A DNA stretch of 64,000 nucleotides from Oceanimonas sp052119705 (GCF_052119705.1 NZ_JBGQOP010000016.1:6012-70011), one strand, 5' to 3'; positions 10,058 through 18,357 are shown, counted from the first letter of the stretch. The notes: generated by a model from the sequence alone, not told the origin. A program made the numbers and translations.

Positions 10058-10381
10058 TCAAGCCACGGCGTTAATGTCGTCTTCTGGCTCAGCATCTTCT
10101 GCAGCTGCAGGCTCAGCCTCTTTGGTGTTACGGGCGGGCTTAGGGGCTTTTTTGGCGGGCTGTTTTTTCGGTCCGCTGAGCAAGTCTTGGTTTTCGGCTA
10201 AAAACAGCGCCAGCGCTTCACGATCGGTTTCATTTAGCGTGATCGGCGCGCGTTCCAACACTTCATCTAGGTGCTCTGCCAAGTCGAGCAGACGATCGTA
10301 AGCATCGGCGTCTTTTTTATTAATAAACGTCATTTTTTCGATTCCGTTTCTAACCACGAGATACTGTATTGTTACTGCCAT
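10058..10381 (-). CDS. yebG: SOS-regulated protein YebG
   Basis: A 107-residue protein of the YebG family, a DNA-damage-inducible protein of poorly defined function. The N-terminus (MAVTIQYLVVRNGIEKMTFINKKDADAYD pattern, only the first half typical) and the TDREALALFLAE stretch match E. coli YebG closely. The C-terminal third is a low-complexity Lys/Pro/Ala then Asp/Glu tail, as in relatives. A perfect LexA box lies 14 bases upstream of the start, which fixes both the identity and the regulation. The gene is monocistronic here and converges with the ABC exporter. Confidence 0.94.
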   Translation of the reverse strand: MAVTIQYLVVRNGIEKMTFINKKDADAYDRLLDLAEHLDEVLERAPITLNETDREALALFLAENQDLLSGPKKQPAKKAPKPARNTKEAEPAAAEDAEPEDDINAVA

Positions 10382-10395
10382 TACTGACTCCTTAT

Positions 10396-10411
10396 CTGTA
10401 TGGGCATACAG
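10396..10411 (-). promoter_or_regulatory. LexA (SOS) box of yebG
   Basis: CTGTATGGGCATACAG matches the gammaproteobacterial LexA consensus CTGT-N8-ACAG at every fixed position. It lies 15 bases upstream of the yebG ATG, a position where LexA would block transcription. Confidence 0.93.
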
Positions 10412-10460
10412 TAATATTATGTAGACCCAGTTGCAAGCCTATCGCATCACACCGGGTAAA

Positions 10461-10499
10461 AAATTGAGCGCGATTTTAAGCGTCTTAAGCTCGCTCAAT
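10461..10499 (-). terminator. Intrinsic terminator reading leftward, with no obvious minus-strand gene upstream
   Basis: ATTGAGCG at 10463-10470 pairs with CGCTCAAT at 10492-10499, with an inner TTAAG/CTTAA stem. On the minus strand the stem is followed by six T residues (10459-10464 on the plus strand are A). No minus-strand coding region lies between it and the MFS gene, so it may end an unseen transcript from about 10500-10760. Confidence 0.65.
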
Positions 10500-10504
10500 T
10501 ATGA

Positions 10505-10678
10505 CTTTACCGCGCACTTGCCCGTATACTGGCGGGCTTAGAGTCAGGGCCTGATACAACACAGTTTCAGCTGCTCACTCGTGAGATTGTTAAGTGTGAG
10601 CTGGCAAGCTTAGCGTTTGTGGCCGATAGTGAGAAGGTGACACTCAGCGGTCTGCAGCTCGCGCTTCCCCTAGGCTAG
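10505..10678 (+). pseudogene. Start-less protein-like reading frame, unrecognised
   Basis: After a TGA at 10502-10504, one plus-strand frame stays open for 57 codons to the TAG at 10676-10678. It reads like normal protein, for example FQLLTREIVKCELASLAF and VTLSGLQLALPLG. It has no ATG, GTG or TTG near its beginning, and an intrinsic terminator follows at once. It may be the 3' remnant of a decayed gene or a small gene with a frameshifted start; chance cannot be excluded. I do not recognise the family. Confidence 0.35.
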
Positions 10679-10707
10679 GTACACGGATTTAGTACCTAGC
10701 TTTTTTT
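10674..10707 (+). terminator. Intrinsic terminator reading rightward before the MFS gene
   Basis: GCTAGGTAC (10674-10682) pairs perfectly with GTACCTAGC (10692-10700) and is followed by seven T residues (10701-10707). It follows the orphan reading frame and precedes the drug-exporter gene. Confidence 0.85.
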
Positions 10708-10765
10708 GCTTTATTTTGTCGACAACCGCAAGGAGCGCTTGTTTGCTTGGAGGAATCTGCGGCGT

Positions 10766-11959
10766 ATGTCAGCTCACGCATCGTTACCGTTAATTATCTT
10801 GCTTGGCGCCGTGTCCGCCCTCACGCCACTGGCCATCGATATGTACCTGCCAGCCATGCCGGCCATCGCCGAAACCTTGGCCAGTAACTCCCATCGCGTA
10901 CAAGCCACGCTTGCCGCCTACACTGCCGGCTTTGCCTTAGGTCAACTGTTGTTTGGCCCCCTTTCCGATGCCAAAGGCCGCCGTCCGGTATTACTAGGCG
11001 GCATGTTAGTATTTGCCGCCGCCGCCATGCTGTGTGCCATGGCCACTAGCGTAGAAAGCCTGACTTGGTTGCGCGCCGCGCAAGGCTTTGCCGGAGCAGC
11101 GTCGGCCGTGGTAGTACAAGCCTTAGTGCGCGACTTATTTAACCGCGAAGACTTTGCTCGCACTATGTCCTATATCACCTTGGTGATGACGCTCGCGCCC
11201 TTAATTGCCCCTATGCTGGGCGGGCATTTGGCCCATTGGTTTGGTTGGCGCTCCATTTTCTGGGTGTTAGCGGGTTTTACCGTCATTATTGCGGTGTCGT
11301 GCAACTTTCGTCTGCCCGAGACCTTGCCCTTAGCGCGCCGCCAACCATTGCATTTGGGCTCCATATTGCGCAGCTACTTACGCCTGCTGACTAGTCCGAT
11401 GGCATTGGGCTTTATGTTGTGTGGCGCCTTTTCCTTTGCCGGTATGTTTGCCTTCTTAACCGGTGCTTCGTTTATTTACATCGAGATCTATGGCATAGCT
11501 CCCCAGCATGTGGGCTACTTATTTGGCTTAAACGTCATCAGCTTGATGCTGTTCACTATTTTTAATGGCCGCTGGGTGCACCGCTTAGGCTCGCGCACTA
11601 TGTTGCGCTTAGCGCTGGGGCTGCAGTTATTGGCCGGACTGCTGATGCCGATTGGTCCGTTAATGGGCTGGGGATTATGGTCTGTGGTGGCGCCCATCAT
11701 GTTGTACGTGGGTGTGATCTCCACCATCGGCAGTAACAGCATGGCCAGCCTACTTGGCAGCTTACCGAACTTGGCGGGCACGGCATCGTCCATGGCAGGG
11801 ACGCTGCGCTTTGGCTCTGCGGCCTTGGTGGCGGCATTTGTGGCGCTGCTGCCCGATGGCTCGCCGTTATATATGTTGATTACCATGAGCGGCTGCACCT
11901 TACTGGCCGCCCTCGCCTATGTGGTTTTATGTGAGCGCAAGGAGCAGGTTGATGTGTAG
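10766..11959 (+). CDS. Bcr/CflA family multidrug efflux transporter (MFS)
   Basis: A 397-residue inner-membrane drug/proton antiporter of the major facilitator superfamily with about 12 membrane spans. The N-terminus LGAVSALTPLAIDMYLPAMPAIAETL is typical of the Bcr/CflA family, and the loop motif GPLSDAKGRRPVLLGG after span 2 is the MFS motif A. An upstream TTG would add 20 residues that look nothing like the family. The ATG at 10766 has a GGAGGAA site at 10749-10755, so it was preferred. Substrates cannot be predicted. It is followed by a REP copy and is not in an operon. Confidence 0.92.
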   Translation: MSAHASLPLIILLGAVSALTPLAIDMYLPAMPAIAETLASNSHRVQATLAAYTAGFALGQLLFGPLSDAKGRRPVLLGGMLVFAAAAMLCAMATSVESLTWLRAAQGFAGAASAVVVQALVRDLFNREDFARTMSYITLVMTLAPLIAPMLGGHLAHWFGWRSIFWVLAGFTVIIAVSCNFRLPETLPLARRQPLHLGSILRSYLRLLTSPMALGFMLCGAFSFAGMFAFLTGASFIYIEIYGIAPQHVGYLFGLNVISLMLFTIFNGRWVHRLGSRTMLRLALGLQLLAGLLMPIGPLMGWGLWSVVAPIMLYVGVISTIGSNSMASLLGSLPNLAGTASSMAGTLRFGSAALVAAFVALLPDGSPLYMLITMSGCTLLAALAYVVLCERKEQVDV

Positions 11960-12031
11960 ATCTTAGCCCAGCACCAAGCGTAAAAAACACCAGATCCGTA
12001 GCCCGTATATTTTCATAAAGAGTATTCGCCC

Positions 12032-12073
12032 TTTGTAGCCGCCAATTTATTCGGCGGGCCAGCATAGCTGGCT
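12032..12073 (+). repeat. REP family copy A
   Basis: A copy of the element beginning TTTGTAGCCGCCAATTTATT and ending in the palindrome GCCAGCATAGCTGGC. The same pattern occurs at 36000-36042, and its first half, inverted, at 36080-36105. It lies between the MFS gene and qmcA. The rest of the 313-base spacer 11960-12272 holds only this repeat and the terminator at 12206-12241. Confidence 0.8.
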
Positions 12074-12205
12074 ATTTTAAGGCTAAAAAACAGAGCCAAA
12101 CCGTGGCAAAGACTCTTTACCTAAGAGACGGCCACACTACAGAAGAATTGTGCTTTGTAAGCGGCTGTTTAAAACCAATTATCACAAGCTGCGGCAAACG
12201 AATAT

Positions 12206-12241
12206 AAAAAAGCCCAGTGCTGTCAGCAGCACTGGGCTTTT
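12206..12241 (-). terminator. Intrinsic terminator downstream of qmcA
   Basis: A perfect 12-base stem (12211-12222 with 12227-12238) around a TCAG loop, with A residues on the left giving a minus-strand T run. It also has a short T run on the right, so it may work in both directions. Confidence 0.9.
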
Positions 12242-12272
12242 ATATAAAAAATAATCGCAGCTGCGTTAACTG

Positions 12273-13238
12273 TTAGCCGCTGATCTTACGCGGGTTAAGC
12301 AGCGCTTCTATGCTACCTACTGCGCCCAGTACACTGCTGGCTTCAAAGGGCAAGAAGATGCGATCGCCCTCTCTACCAATCTCGGGCAAGGTTTTCAGAT
12401 ATTCAAGACCGAGTAAATAACCAACCATAAGTTGCGGGTCTAGCCTTGAATCGCCGGCAGATAATACCTCATCTATGGCCTTGCGTTGGCCTTCGGCCAT
12501 TAAGATGGCCGCTTCTTTACTGCCCTCAGCCACTAGGATGCTGGAGCGCTTTTCGCCTTCCGCCTTGGCAATGGCCGCTTCACGCTCACCACTGGCGCGC
12601 AAAACAAGCGCACGACGTTCACGCTCCGCGGCCATTTGTTTGCGCATGGCGTCTTCTACTTCAGCCGGGATCACTATGTCTTGAATTTCAACACGGGTAA
12701 CTTTTACGCCCCACTTATTGCCGGCTTCATCCATCACCAGCTGTAATTTGTCGTTAATTTCTTGGCGCGATTCAAACAGCTTATCCAGCTCCATTTTGCC
12801 CATTTCAGAACGCAGCGACGTTTTGGCTAAAATTTCGATAGCTTGGATCAGGTTCTCGGTTTGATAGACGGCACGCTCTGGATCTATCACCTGAAAATAT
12901 AAGGCGCCATTAACGTTCACACTGACGTTATCTGCGGTCACCACCGACTGTCCTGGGAAGTCGAGCACAGTTTCACGGCGGTCAATGCGCAGCTCATCGG
13001 TCACCATGGCGACATTTTGGCCGCCAATGGTACGATAGCGGCGAACTTTGATGGATCTGGGCTTATCAATAAAGGGGATCACCCAGTTAACACCCGGGCC
13101 TAAGGTTTTGTTGTAACTGCCTAAGCGTTCAATCACCACAGCTTCTGACTGCTGTATTATCATCAATCCTTTGATTACAAATACTAAAATAAGCACCGCA
13201 AACACCAATGCTACGATAAATGTTGGTTCGAAACCCAT
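12273..13238 (-). CDS. qmcA: SPFH/band-7 membrane protein QmcA
   Basis: A 321-residue stomatin/prohibitin-like protein. One N-terminal membrane anchor (about residues 8-27) precedes the SPFH domain (IQQSEAVVIERLGSYNKTL onward). An Ala/Glu-rich coiled-coil region follows (GEREAAIAKAEGEKR). Members organise membrane microdomains and, in E. coli, QmcA is associated with the FtsH protease system. The ATG gives a typical N-terminus. The upstream neighbour is the NfeD-like gene, with which SPFH proteins almost always pair; the gap is 17 bases, so they form one operon. Confidence 0.93.
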   Translation of the reverse strand: MGFEPTFIVALVFAVLILVFVIKGLMIIQQSEAVVIERLGSYNKTLGPGVNWVIPFIDKPRSIKVRRYRTIGGQNVAMVTDELRIDRRETVLDFPGQSVVTADNVSVNVNGALYFQVIDPERAVYQTENLIQAIEILAKTSLRSEMGKMELDKLFESRQEINDKLQLVMDEAGNKWGVKVTRVEIQDIVIPAEVEDAMRKQMAAERERRALVLRASGEREAAIAKAEGEKRSSILVAEGSKEAAILMAEGQRKAIDEVLSAGDSRLDPQLMVGYLLGLEYLKTLPEIGREGDRIFLPFEASSVLGAVGSIEALLNPRKISG

Positions 13239-13255
13239 GCTATTCCCTTATTTTA

Positions 13256-13669
13256 TTATTCAATGATGGCGGTAATGCCATCAAAGCGACAAATCATTAC
13301 TCGCGCCCCCACTATCAGCGGCGCATTTGAGGCACTGCGTACCATAAATAAGTCACCTTCAAACCGCAGCCGATACTCTCCCGTTTCAAGCTGGGTAATC
13401 TCGCCCTCTTGCAATTGACCTTCGCCGGCCAAGCAGCTGGTACGCCGTGACGGCGCATACCGGCGAAATAGCCACTTTAAGCCCGGTGCTAACACCCCCG
13501 CTGCTAAGGCAAACACAAACCATTGTACGGTTGCTCCCTGATCTAACAAGGCGGCACTCATGGCCACTAATGCCGCTAACCCCAACGCCAGTGCAAAGAA
13601 ACCTAGGCTCAGCAATTCCAGTAACAACAGTAATAAGGCGACAATTAGCCACCCATGCCATGCAAGCAA
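13256..13669 (-). CDS. NfeD-like membrane protein
   Basis: A 137-residue partner of QmcA, equivalent to E. coli YbbJ. Two or three hydrophobic spans (residues about 7-70) precede a C-terminal OB-fold NfeD domain (GEGQLQEGEITQLETGEYRLRFEGD). The start is a TTG at 13667-13669, supported by a perfect AGGAGG site at 13676-13681 with six-base spacing; there is no ATG near the expected N-terminus. It probably modulates the SPFH assembly, as known for the family. It leads the operon with qmcA. Confidence 0.9.
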   Translation of the reverse strand: MLAWHGWLIVALLLLLLELLSLGFFALALGLAALVAMSAALLDQGATVQWFVFALAAGVLAPGLKWLFRRYAPSRRTSCLAGEGQLQEGEITQLETGEYRLRFEGDLFMVRSASNAPLIVGARVMICRFDGITAIIE

Positions 13670-13812
13670 GGCGCACCTCCTGATAAAGACACCAATGGAT
13701 CGATTCGTTTATAACACAGACGGCTAGCCTACGTAAAAATAGAAATAAAACAGCAGCCTAGCAACTGAGGAGCTTAAATATTGAAAATGAGCACCCGTCT
13801 GCGTTTACCCCC

Positions 13813-13838
13813 CCACTCACGATTCACGCCTCACTTTA
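13813..13838 (-). repeat. Inverted-orientation gene-end repeat
   Basis: CACTCACGATTCACGCCTCAC lies across the 3' end of ycfH, a degenerate copy of the GTGAGGCGTGAGG family in inverted orientation. Confidence 0.55.
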
Positions 13839-14622
13839 CATCCACAGGCTTGGCTAATTTAAATAACTCGAAAAAATTGGCAGTCGTTTGCGCGGCCACT
13901 TCTTCTGGCGTGATGTTTTTTAGCTTGGCAATAAACTCCGCCACGGTGCGCGTATAGGCAGGCTCATTTTCTTCACCGCGAAATGGCACAGGTGCCAGCC
14001 AAGGGGAGTCGGTTTCCACTAATAATCGGTTTAATGGCAGGGCTTTCACCACTTCACGCAGCGCCGAAGCGCTGTTAAAGGTCACGATACCGGAGATCGA
14101 AATATAGAAACCCAGCTCTATGGCCGCTTGGGCCATTTCCAATGACTCAGTAAAACAATGCAGCACACCACCTACTTTTTCGGCGCCGCCGTCTCGCAAT
14201 ACTTGTAACGTGTCTTCTTGGGCGCCGCGGGTATGAATGATCAACGGCTTATTGACCGCGACCGCCACCGCCACGTGTTGCTCAAAGGAGCGGCGTTGTA
14301 ACTCGGCTGACTCAGGCGCATAGAAATAATCTAAGCCGGTTTCACCGATCGCCACCACGGCCGGATCGGAAGCCAATTTAAGCAGTAACTCAGGATCGTT
14401 GGCTTCATCGTCTTGATGCAGCGGATGTACGCCGCAGGAGGCAAACACCTGTGGGAACGGCTTAATGGCATCCAACATATCGGGAAAGGAGCTTAAGCTA
14501 ACGCCGATACACAACATATGATCTACGCCACGACGAGCCGCCTTGGCGATCACCTCGGCCATATCGGTGTGTTTTTTTCCGTATTCGAGTCTGTCTAAAT
14601 GGCAATGTGAGTCAACCAGCAA
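13831..14622 (-). CDS. ycfH: TatD-family metal-dependent deoxyribonuclease YcfH
   Basis: A 263-residue TIM-barrel metallohydrolase. The N-terminal metal motif VDSHCHLD, the GETGLDYF stretch, the IIHTRGA segment, the VLHCFTES motif and VETDSPWLAP carry the metal ligands of the TatD family. The start is a TTG at 14620-14622 with an AGGAGA site just upstream; no ATG lies near the conserved N-terminus. It follows holB, matching the tmk-holB-ycfH order of E. coli, though a 115-base repeat-bearing spacer intervenes. Its cellular role is thought to be DNA repair or turnover, known only loosely. Confidence 0.92.
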   Translation of the reverse strand: MLVDSHCHLDRLEYGKKHTDMAEVIAKAARRGVDHMLCIGVSLSSFPDMLDAIKPFPQVFASCGVHPLHQDDEANDPELLLKLASDPAVVAIGETGLDYFYAPESAELQRRSFEQHVAVAVAVNKPLIIHTRGAQEDTLQVLRDGGAEKVGGVLHCFTESLEMAQAAIELGFYISISGIVTFNSASALREVVKALPLNRLLVETDSPWLAPVPFRGEENEPAYTRTVAEFIAKLKNITPEEVAAQTTANFFELFKLAKPVDVK

Positions 14623-14638
14623 AACCGTCTCCTTTGTG

Positions 14639-14735
14639 TGTATGTGAAGTGTGAAGTGTGAAGTGTGAAAAGTGAGGCGTGAAGAGTGAGATAAGAGTAG
14701 AAGTGGGCATCACCCCTCACGCTTCACACCTCTCT
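14639..14735. repeat. GTGAAGT tandem run with inverted partner between holB and ycfH
   Basis: Several copies of GTGAAGT/GTGAAAAGT run from 14644, then GTGAGGCGTGAAGAGTGAG. An inverted arm CCTCACGCTTCACACC lies at about 14713-14728. This belongs to the same gene-end repeat family as at 9833 and 42452, but here sits inside a same-strand gene series. Confidence 0.7.
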
Positions 14736-14737
14736 CC

Positions 14738-15766
14738 TCACTTTGCGTTCGCCAGCCAATCATTTAGCCACAGGCTTAGCTGCATACCGGCATTCACCGG
14801 TCGGCCAAGGCTGGTTTGACCGACTTGCTGCAGTTGCAGTAAACCGGTTAAGGCGCGCTCTAAACGCATCATCCCCACTTGGCTAACGCGACGGGCAAGA
14901 TCTAGATTATCTGCTAAGCGCAATGCGGCTGGCGTTAAGCCCAGGGCTAACTGCAGCGCATCTTGCAGTAACAGCTGCAACCATGTCAGGTGTACTTTGT
15001 TAGCCAACAAGGCGGTATGCACCGCCATCACAGTCTGCGGTTGGTCGGCTAACTGGCTAAATTGGCTTAATAAAGCATGGCGCCCTTGATCCAGCCCTGC
15101 CTGTAAATACGCCAAGGTGGCCAGCGGCGAGCCTTGGTTGACGTTTAAGGCGCCCAACCAAGACTGCTCACTATGGGCGCCCACGTCTTGCTGTGCCAGC
15201 CCTTGCTCTGAAAACCAAGCCAACACCAAATCCGGTTTTGGCAGCGGCACCAACCACTGCTGACAGCGGCTGCGAATAGTGGGCAACAGCCGCTCCGGAT
15301 GGGCGCTAACAAGTATTAACGTCGCTTGACCGGCGGGCTCTTCTAGGGTTTTCAGCAAGGCGTTGGCCGCCGCCTCGGTCATTTTTTCTGCCTCATAAAT
15401 AATGGCGACTTTAGCGCGGCCCAAACGTGGGCTTTCGCTTAACGTCTGAGAAAGCTGGCGTATGCTGTCTACGCCTATGCTGCGGGTATCACTGTTAATC
15501 AGGTGCAAATCACTGTGGGTGCCCGCCTGCACCAGTCGACAGCTATGACACTGGCCACAAGGCAAAACAGCGCTGATATCAGCGGCTTCATCAGGCGCAA
15601 TATCACACAACAAGGCCTGCGCTAAATGCTGGCTTAAGTGCAACTTGCCAAGGCCCGCCGTGCCTTTTATCAACAACGCATGGCCCAATTGCCGCCGAGC
15701 TATCAGCGGCAACAATTGGCCTAATGACTCACTTAGCCAAGGATACAAACCACTGCTCCAAGGCAC
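14738..15766 (-). CDS. holB: DNA polymerase III delta-prime subunit
   Basis: A 342-residue clamp-loader subunit. The AAA+ fold has a degenerate Walker A (KGTAGLGKLHLS), a zinc-binding set of four cysteines (about residues 54-79, including CGQCHSC), and the sensor region TLEEPAGQATLILVSAHPERLLPTIRSRCQ with the SRC motif. The GTG start at 15764-15766 overlaps the end of tmk by 38 bases. A TTG at 15746-15748 would give the shorter, family-typical MYPWL start. Translation is probably coupled to tmk. Confidence 0.93.
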   Translation of the reverse strand: MPWSSGLYPWLSESLGQLLPLIARRQLGHALLIKGTAGLGKLHLSQHLAQALLCDIAPDEAADISAVLPCGQCHSCRLVQAGTHSDLHLINSDTRSIGVDSIRQLSQTLSESPRLGRAKVAIIYEAEKMTEAAANALLKTLEEPAGQATLILVSAHPERLLPTIRSRCQQWLVPLPKPDLVLAWFSEQGLAQQDVGAHSEQSWLGALNVNQGSPLATLAYLQAGLDQGRHALLSQFSQLADQPQTVMAVHTALLANKVHLTWLQLLLQDALQLALGLTPAALRLADNLDLARRVSQVGMMRLERALTGLLQLQQVGQTSLGRPVNAGMQLSLWLNDWLANAK

Positions 15767-16355
15767 TTAGCACGGCTTCTTTTACCGTTTCTTCATCAAG
15801 ACTTGCATCAATCACCCGACAATTTGGCTCGGCGGCCGCCAAGGTTAAATAAGTAGCACGGGTGCGTTGAAAAAAGCTTAATTGCTCCTGCTCGATGCGA
15901 TCCAGCTTACCGCGCTCTAAAGCACGCGCTAAGCCAATCGCGGGGTCTATGTCCAGATACAAGATAAAGTCAGGTCCAAAGTCCCCTAATATTGCTTGTT
16001 TGATTTCGCGGATCAGATCTGTGTCAATGCCGCGTCCGCCACCTTGGTAAGCCAAGGACGACCAATCATGGCGATCACCCACCACCCAGCAATCGGCTTC
16101 TAAGGCAGGCTGAATACGATTTCTCACTAATTGCACGCGGGCCGCATACATCAGCAGTAGCTCGGCTTCCATGGTCATGGGCTCGTCATGCACCTCTTTC
16201 ACCAGGTCACGCATGCGCTCGGCGAGCGGGGTGCCACCGGGCTCGCGGGTGTTAACCACGCTAATGCCTTTGGCTTGTAACCACGCCACTACGTGGGCGT
16301 GTACCGTACTCTTACCGGCTCCTTCGAGCCCTTCAATCACAATAAACTGGCCCAT
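15729..16355 (-). CDS. tmk: Thymidylate kinase
   Basis: A 208-residue enzyme phosphorylating dTMP to dTDP with ATP. The P-loop GLEGAGKST is at residues 9-17, the DR(H) motif is in VVGDRHDWSSLAYQGGGRG, and the lid region is around RALERGKLDRIEQE. The length is normal. It sits between mltG (three-base gap) and holB (38-base overlap), so the three are one transcript. Confidence 0.97.
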   Translation of the reverse strand: MGQFIVIEGLEGAGKSTVHAHVVAWLQAKGISVVNTREPGGTPLAERMRDLVKEVHDEPMTMEAELLLMYAARVQLVRNRIQPALEADCWVVGDRHDWSSLAYQGGGRGIDTDLIREIKQAILGDFGPDFILYLDIDPAIGLARALERGKLDRIEQEQLSFFQRTRATYLTLAAAEPNCRVIDASLDEETVKEAVLSALEQWFVSLAK

Positions 16356-16358
16356 AAT

Positions 16359-17366
16359 CTACCTTTTTAAGATATAGCGACGCACGGCATTATTATGCTC
16401 ACGCAAGGATTTAGAAAAATAGTGCCGCCCTTCACCCATGGCCACAAAATAGTAATACGTGCTGTCCAGAGGATGCAAGGTGGCCATAATGGCCTCTTTG
16501 CTGGCCATGGCAATCGGGCTAGGTGGCAAGCCATCTATGGTGTAGGTGTTATAAGGCGTTGGCGTCTGTAAGTCTTTCTTACGAATATTGCCGTCATAAT
16601 CTTCACCCATACCGTAAATTACCGTGGGATCGGTTTGCAGACGCATGCCGACTCGCAACCGATTCACAAATACCGAGGCGATCAGCGGTCGCTCTTCGGC
16701 AATGCCGGTTTCTTTCTCGATAATGGAGGCCAGGATCAAGGCTTCGTAGGGAGTCGCTATGGGTAAGTCAGGCCTACGCTCTGACCATGCCTTATCGATA
16801 AATACCTGCATCTCATCATAAGCACGCTGCAAAATAGAAAGATCCGTGTCACCTGGGGTATAGCTGTAGGTTTCGGGTAGCAACCAACCTTCTAATTTTT
16901 TATTATCCAGTCCGAGTTGCTTGGCTATCTGAGCTTCGCTTTGCCCGTCTAGGGTTATTTCTAAATATTCCGCAGTGGCCAAGCGTTGCAGCCAATCGCT
17001 TAAGCGCAGCCCTTCTATTAAGGTGACTTGCAAGCGATAAGTTTCACCATTTACGATAGCTTGCAGTGCCTCTCGCACCGAGGTCTGCTCATCAAATTTA
17101 TAGGTACCATGGCGTACCGCGACTAACTCGGGATGAAAGCGCAACCATAACTTTTTAACAAAGTTCGGCACCGACTCCGTACTTAGGCGCGTGACCAAAT
17201 TCCCGCTGGTTTCACCGCGTGCCACCACGAATAACGGTGACTCTGTAGTGGCAATCGGTGCTGTTTCTAGCTGCTGCCATTCTTGATAACTGTAGATGGC
17301 CATACCGCCAATAAAGAGCACGGCTAATAAAAAAATACGGCCCAGCCACTTAATTAGTTTTCTCAT
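16359..17366 (-). CDS. mltG: Endolytic murein transglycosylase MltG
   Basis: A 335-residue inner-membrane lytic transglycosylase thought to end nascent glycan strands. One N-terminal membrane span (about residues 9-26) is followed by the LysM-like and YceG domains. The catalytic glutamate is Glu217 in SIIEKETG, matching E. coli Glu218. Further family motifs are LQTDPTVIYGMG and TPYNTYTIDGLPPSPI. The gene overlaps the end of pabC by 17 bases and precedes tmk by three. Confidence 0.96.
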   Translation of the reverse strand: MRKLIKWLGRIFLLAVLFIGGMAIYSYQEWQQLETAPIATTESPLFVVARGETSGNLVTRLSTESVPNFVKKLWLRFHPELVAVRHGTYKFDEQTSVREALQAIVNGETYRLQVTLIEGLRLSDWLQRLATAEYLEITLDGQSEAQIAKQLGLDNKKLEGWLLPETYSYTPGDTDLSILQRAYDEMQVFIDKAWSERRPDLPIATPYEALILASIIEKETGIAEERPLIASVFVNRLRVGMRLQTDPTVIYGMGEDYDGNIRKKDLQTPTPYNTYTIDGLPPSPIAMASKEAIMATLHPLDSTYYYFVAMGEGRHYFSKSLREHNNAVRRYILKR

Positions 17367-18210
17367 AAGCCTGTTGTAATTCCCTCGTTATTTTAAACTC
17401 AGCAACGTTTAAATTGGTTGTCTTAACATTTGTTGTCTTAACATTTGTTGTCTTAACATTCGAGCCCGCATGGCGCTCAAGGATCCTAGTTATCGGGACC
17501 ACACCCAGCAGCGCATTGGTGAGCCAGACTTCATCGGCGACGAGTAAGCGCGCTAATGGGGTTTGAGTGATGGTCAGTCTGTCTCCCAAATAATCCGTAC
17601 ACCAAGCGCGCATCGTACCCCATACGCCAAGCTGACATAAATCTGGGGTATAAATTTGCTCGCCTTCTCGCCAAAATACATTGGCGGTGACGGCTTCTAC
17701 TATGTGGTTTTCTGCATTGAGCACTAATGCTTCGGGCCAGCCTTCGGCGTCCAATTCGGCTTTCAGCAGCACCTGCTCTAAGCGATTCACTGTTTTTAAG
17801 CCCGCTAATAAGGGGCTGTTACCCAAGCGCCCTTGGCATACGCCAATCTCAATGCCCTGCTCGCGCCACTGATAATATTGCATCGGAAAAGGCGCGGTAT
17901 TGAGCAGCACTTGAGGTTCAGCACAGCCTTGCATGCTGTAGCCGCGTCCACCCGCACCGCGCACTAAAGTAATACGCAATACTTGGTCGGTTTGTGAGCC
18001 GACCAATGCTTGCGCGTGATCTTTTACTTTTGTCCAGTCAGGCATCGGCATTTGCAAGCGCATGCAAGCAGCACTCAAGCGCGCCTCATGATACGCCCAG
18101 TGCAGTAAGTGGCCATGTTTAGCATGCATGGTAGTGAAGTGGCCATCACCCAGTTGCCAACCACGACTTACAGCCGAAAAGAGACGGGTGTCTGTGATAA
18201 TGGTATCCAT
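17350..18210 (-). CDS. pabC: Aminodeoxychorismate lyase
   Basis: A 286-residue fold-type IV PLP enzyme that releases pyruvate from aminodeoxychorismate to give p-aminobenzoate for folate. The ATG at 18208-18210 has a GGAGGG site five bases upstream; a TTG 30 bases earlier is less likely. The sequence reads GDGHFTTM near the N-terminus and ENHIVEAVTANVFW in the core, as in PabC. The C-terminal tail has a three-fold in-frame 15-base repeat encoding NVKTT units (17416-17460) before a normal-looking end. The stop overlaps mltG. The partner pabB lies at 44967-46352. Confidence 0.93.
   Translation of the reverse strand: MDTIITDTRLFSAVSRGWQLGDGHFTTMHAKHGHLLHWAYHEARLSAACMRLQMPMPDWTKVKDHAQALVGSQTDQVLRITLVRGAGGRGYSMQGCAEPQVLLNTAPFPMQYYQWREQGIEIGVCQGRLGNSPLLAGLKTVNRLEQVLLKAELDAEGWPEALVLNAENHIVEAVTANVFWREGEQIYTPDLCQLGVWGTMRAWCTDYLGDRLTITQTPLARLLVADEVWLTNALLGVVPITRILERHAGSNVKTTNVKTTNVKTTNLNVAEFKITRELQQAYEKTN
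17416..17460 (-). repeat. 15-base tandem repeat inside pabC
   Basis: Three head-to-tail copies of a 15-base unit (TGTTGTCTTAACATT, with one mismatch in the first copy) encode repeated NVKTT pentapeptides in the C-terminal tail of PabC. Copy-number change would keep the frame. Confidence 0.9.
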
Positions 18211-18310
18211 GCCGCCCTCCACTATTTTCTTATACAACAAGACTTTGTATCTCGTATCAACTTTGGCGTATGGCTTACCACGTAAAACATACCGCTCTAC
18301 TTGCGCCTAT

Positions 18311-18336
18311 AAAAAAGCCCGGCACAGGGCCGGGCT
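18311..18336 (-). terminator. Intrinsic terminator downstream of fabF
   Basis: AGCCCGGC (18316-18323) pairs with GCCGGGCT (18329-18336) around a five-base loop, with six A residues at 18311-18316 giving a minus-strand T run. It separates fabF from pabC. Confidence 0.9.
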
Positions 18337-18357
18337 TACAGCATGACCGAAGGGCCA

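Noticed and set aside
10706..10765. TTG-started 20-codon N-terminal extension of the MFS transporter
   Set aside because: It begins inside the T tract of a terminator and has no ribosome site; the ATG at 10766 has GGAGGAA upstream and a typical N-terminus.
11170..11898. Minus-strand frames inside the MFS transporter gene
   Set aside because: They are shadows of a membrane-protein gene with a normal start and MFS motifs.
13684..14737. Short GTGAAGT-type repeats considered as a CRISPR array
   Set aside because: The units are 7-8 bases with no spacers of constant length, and no cas genes are near.
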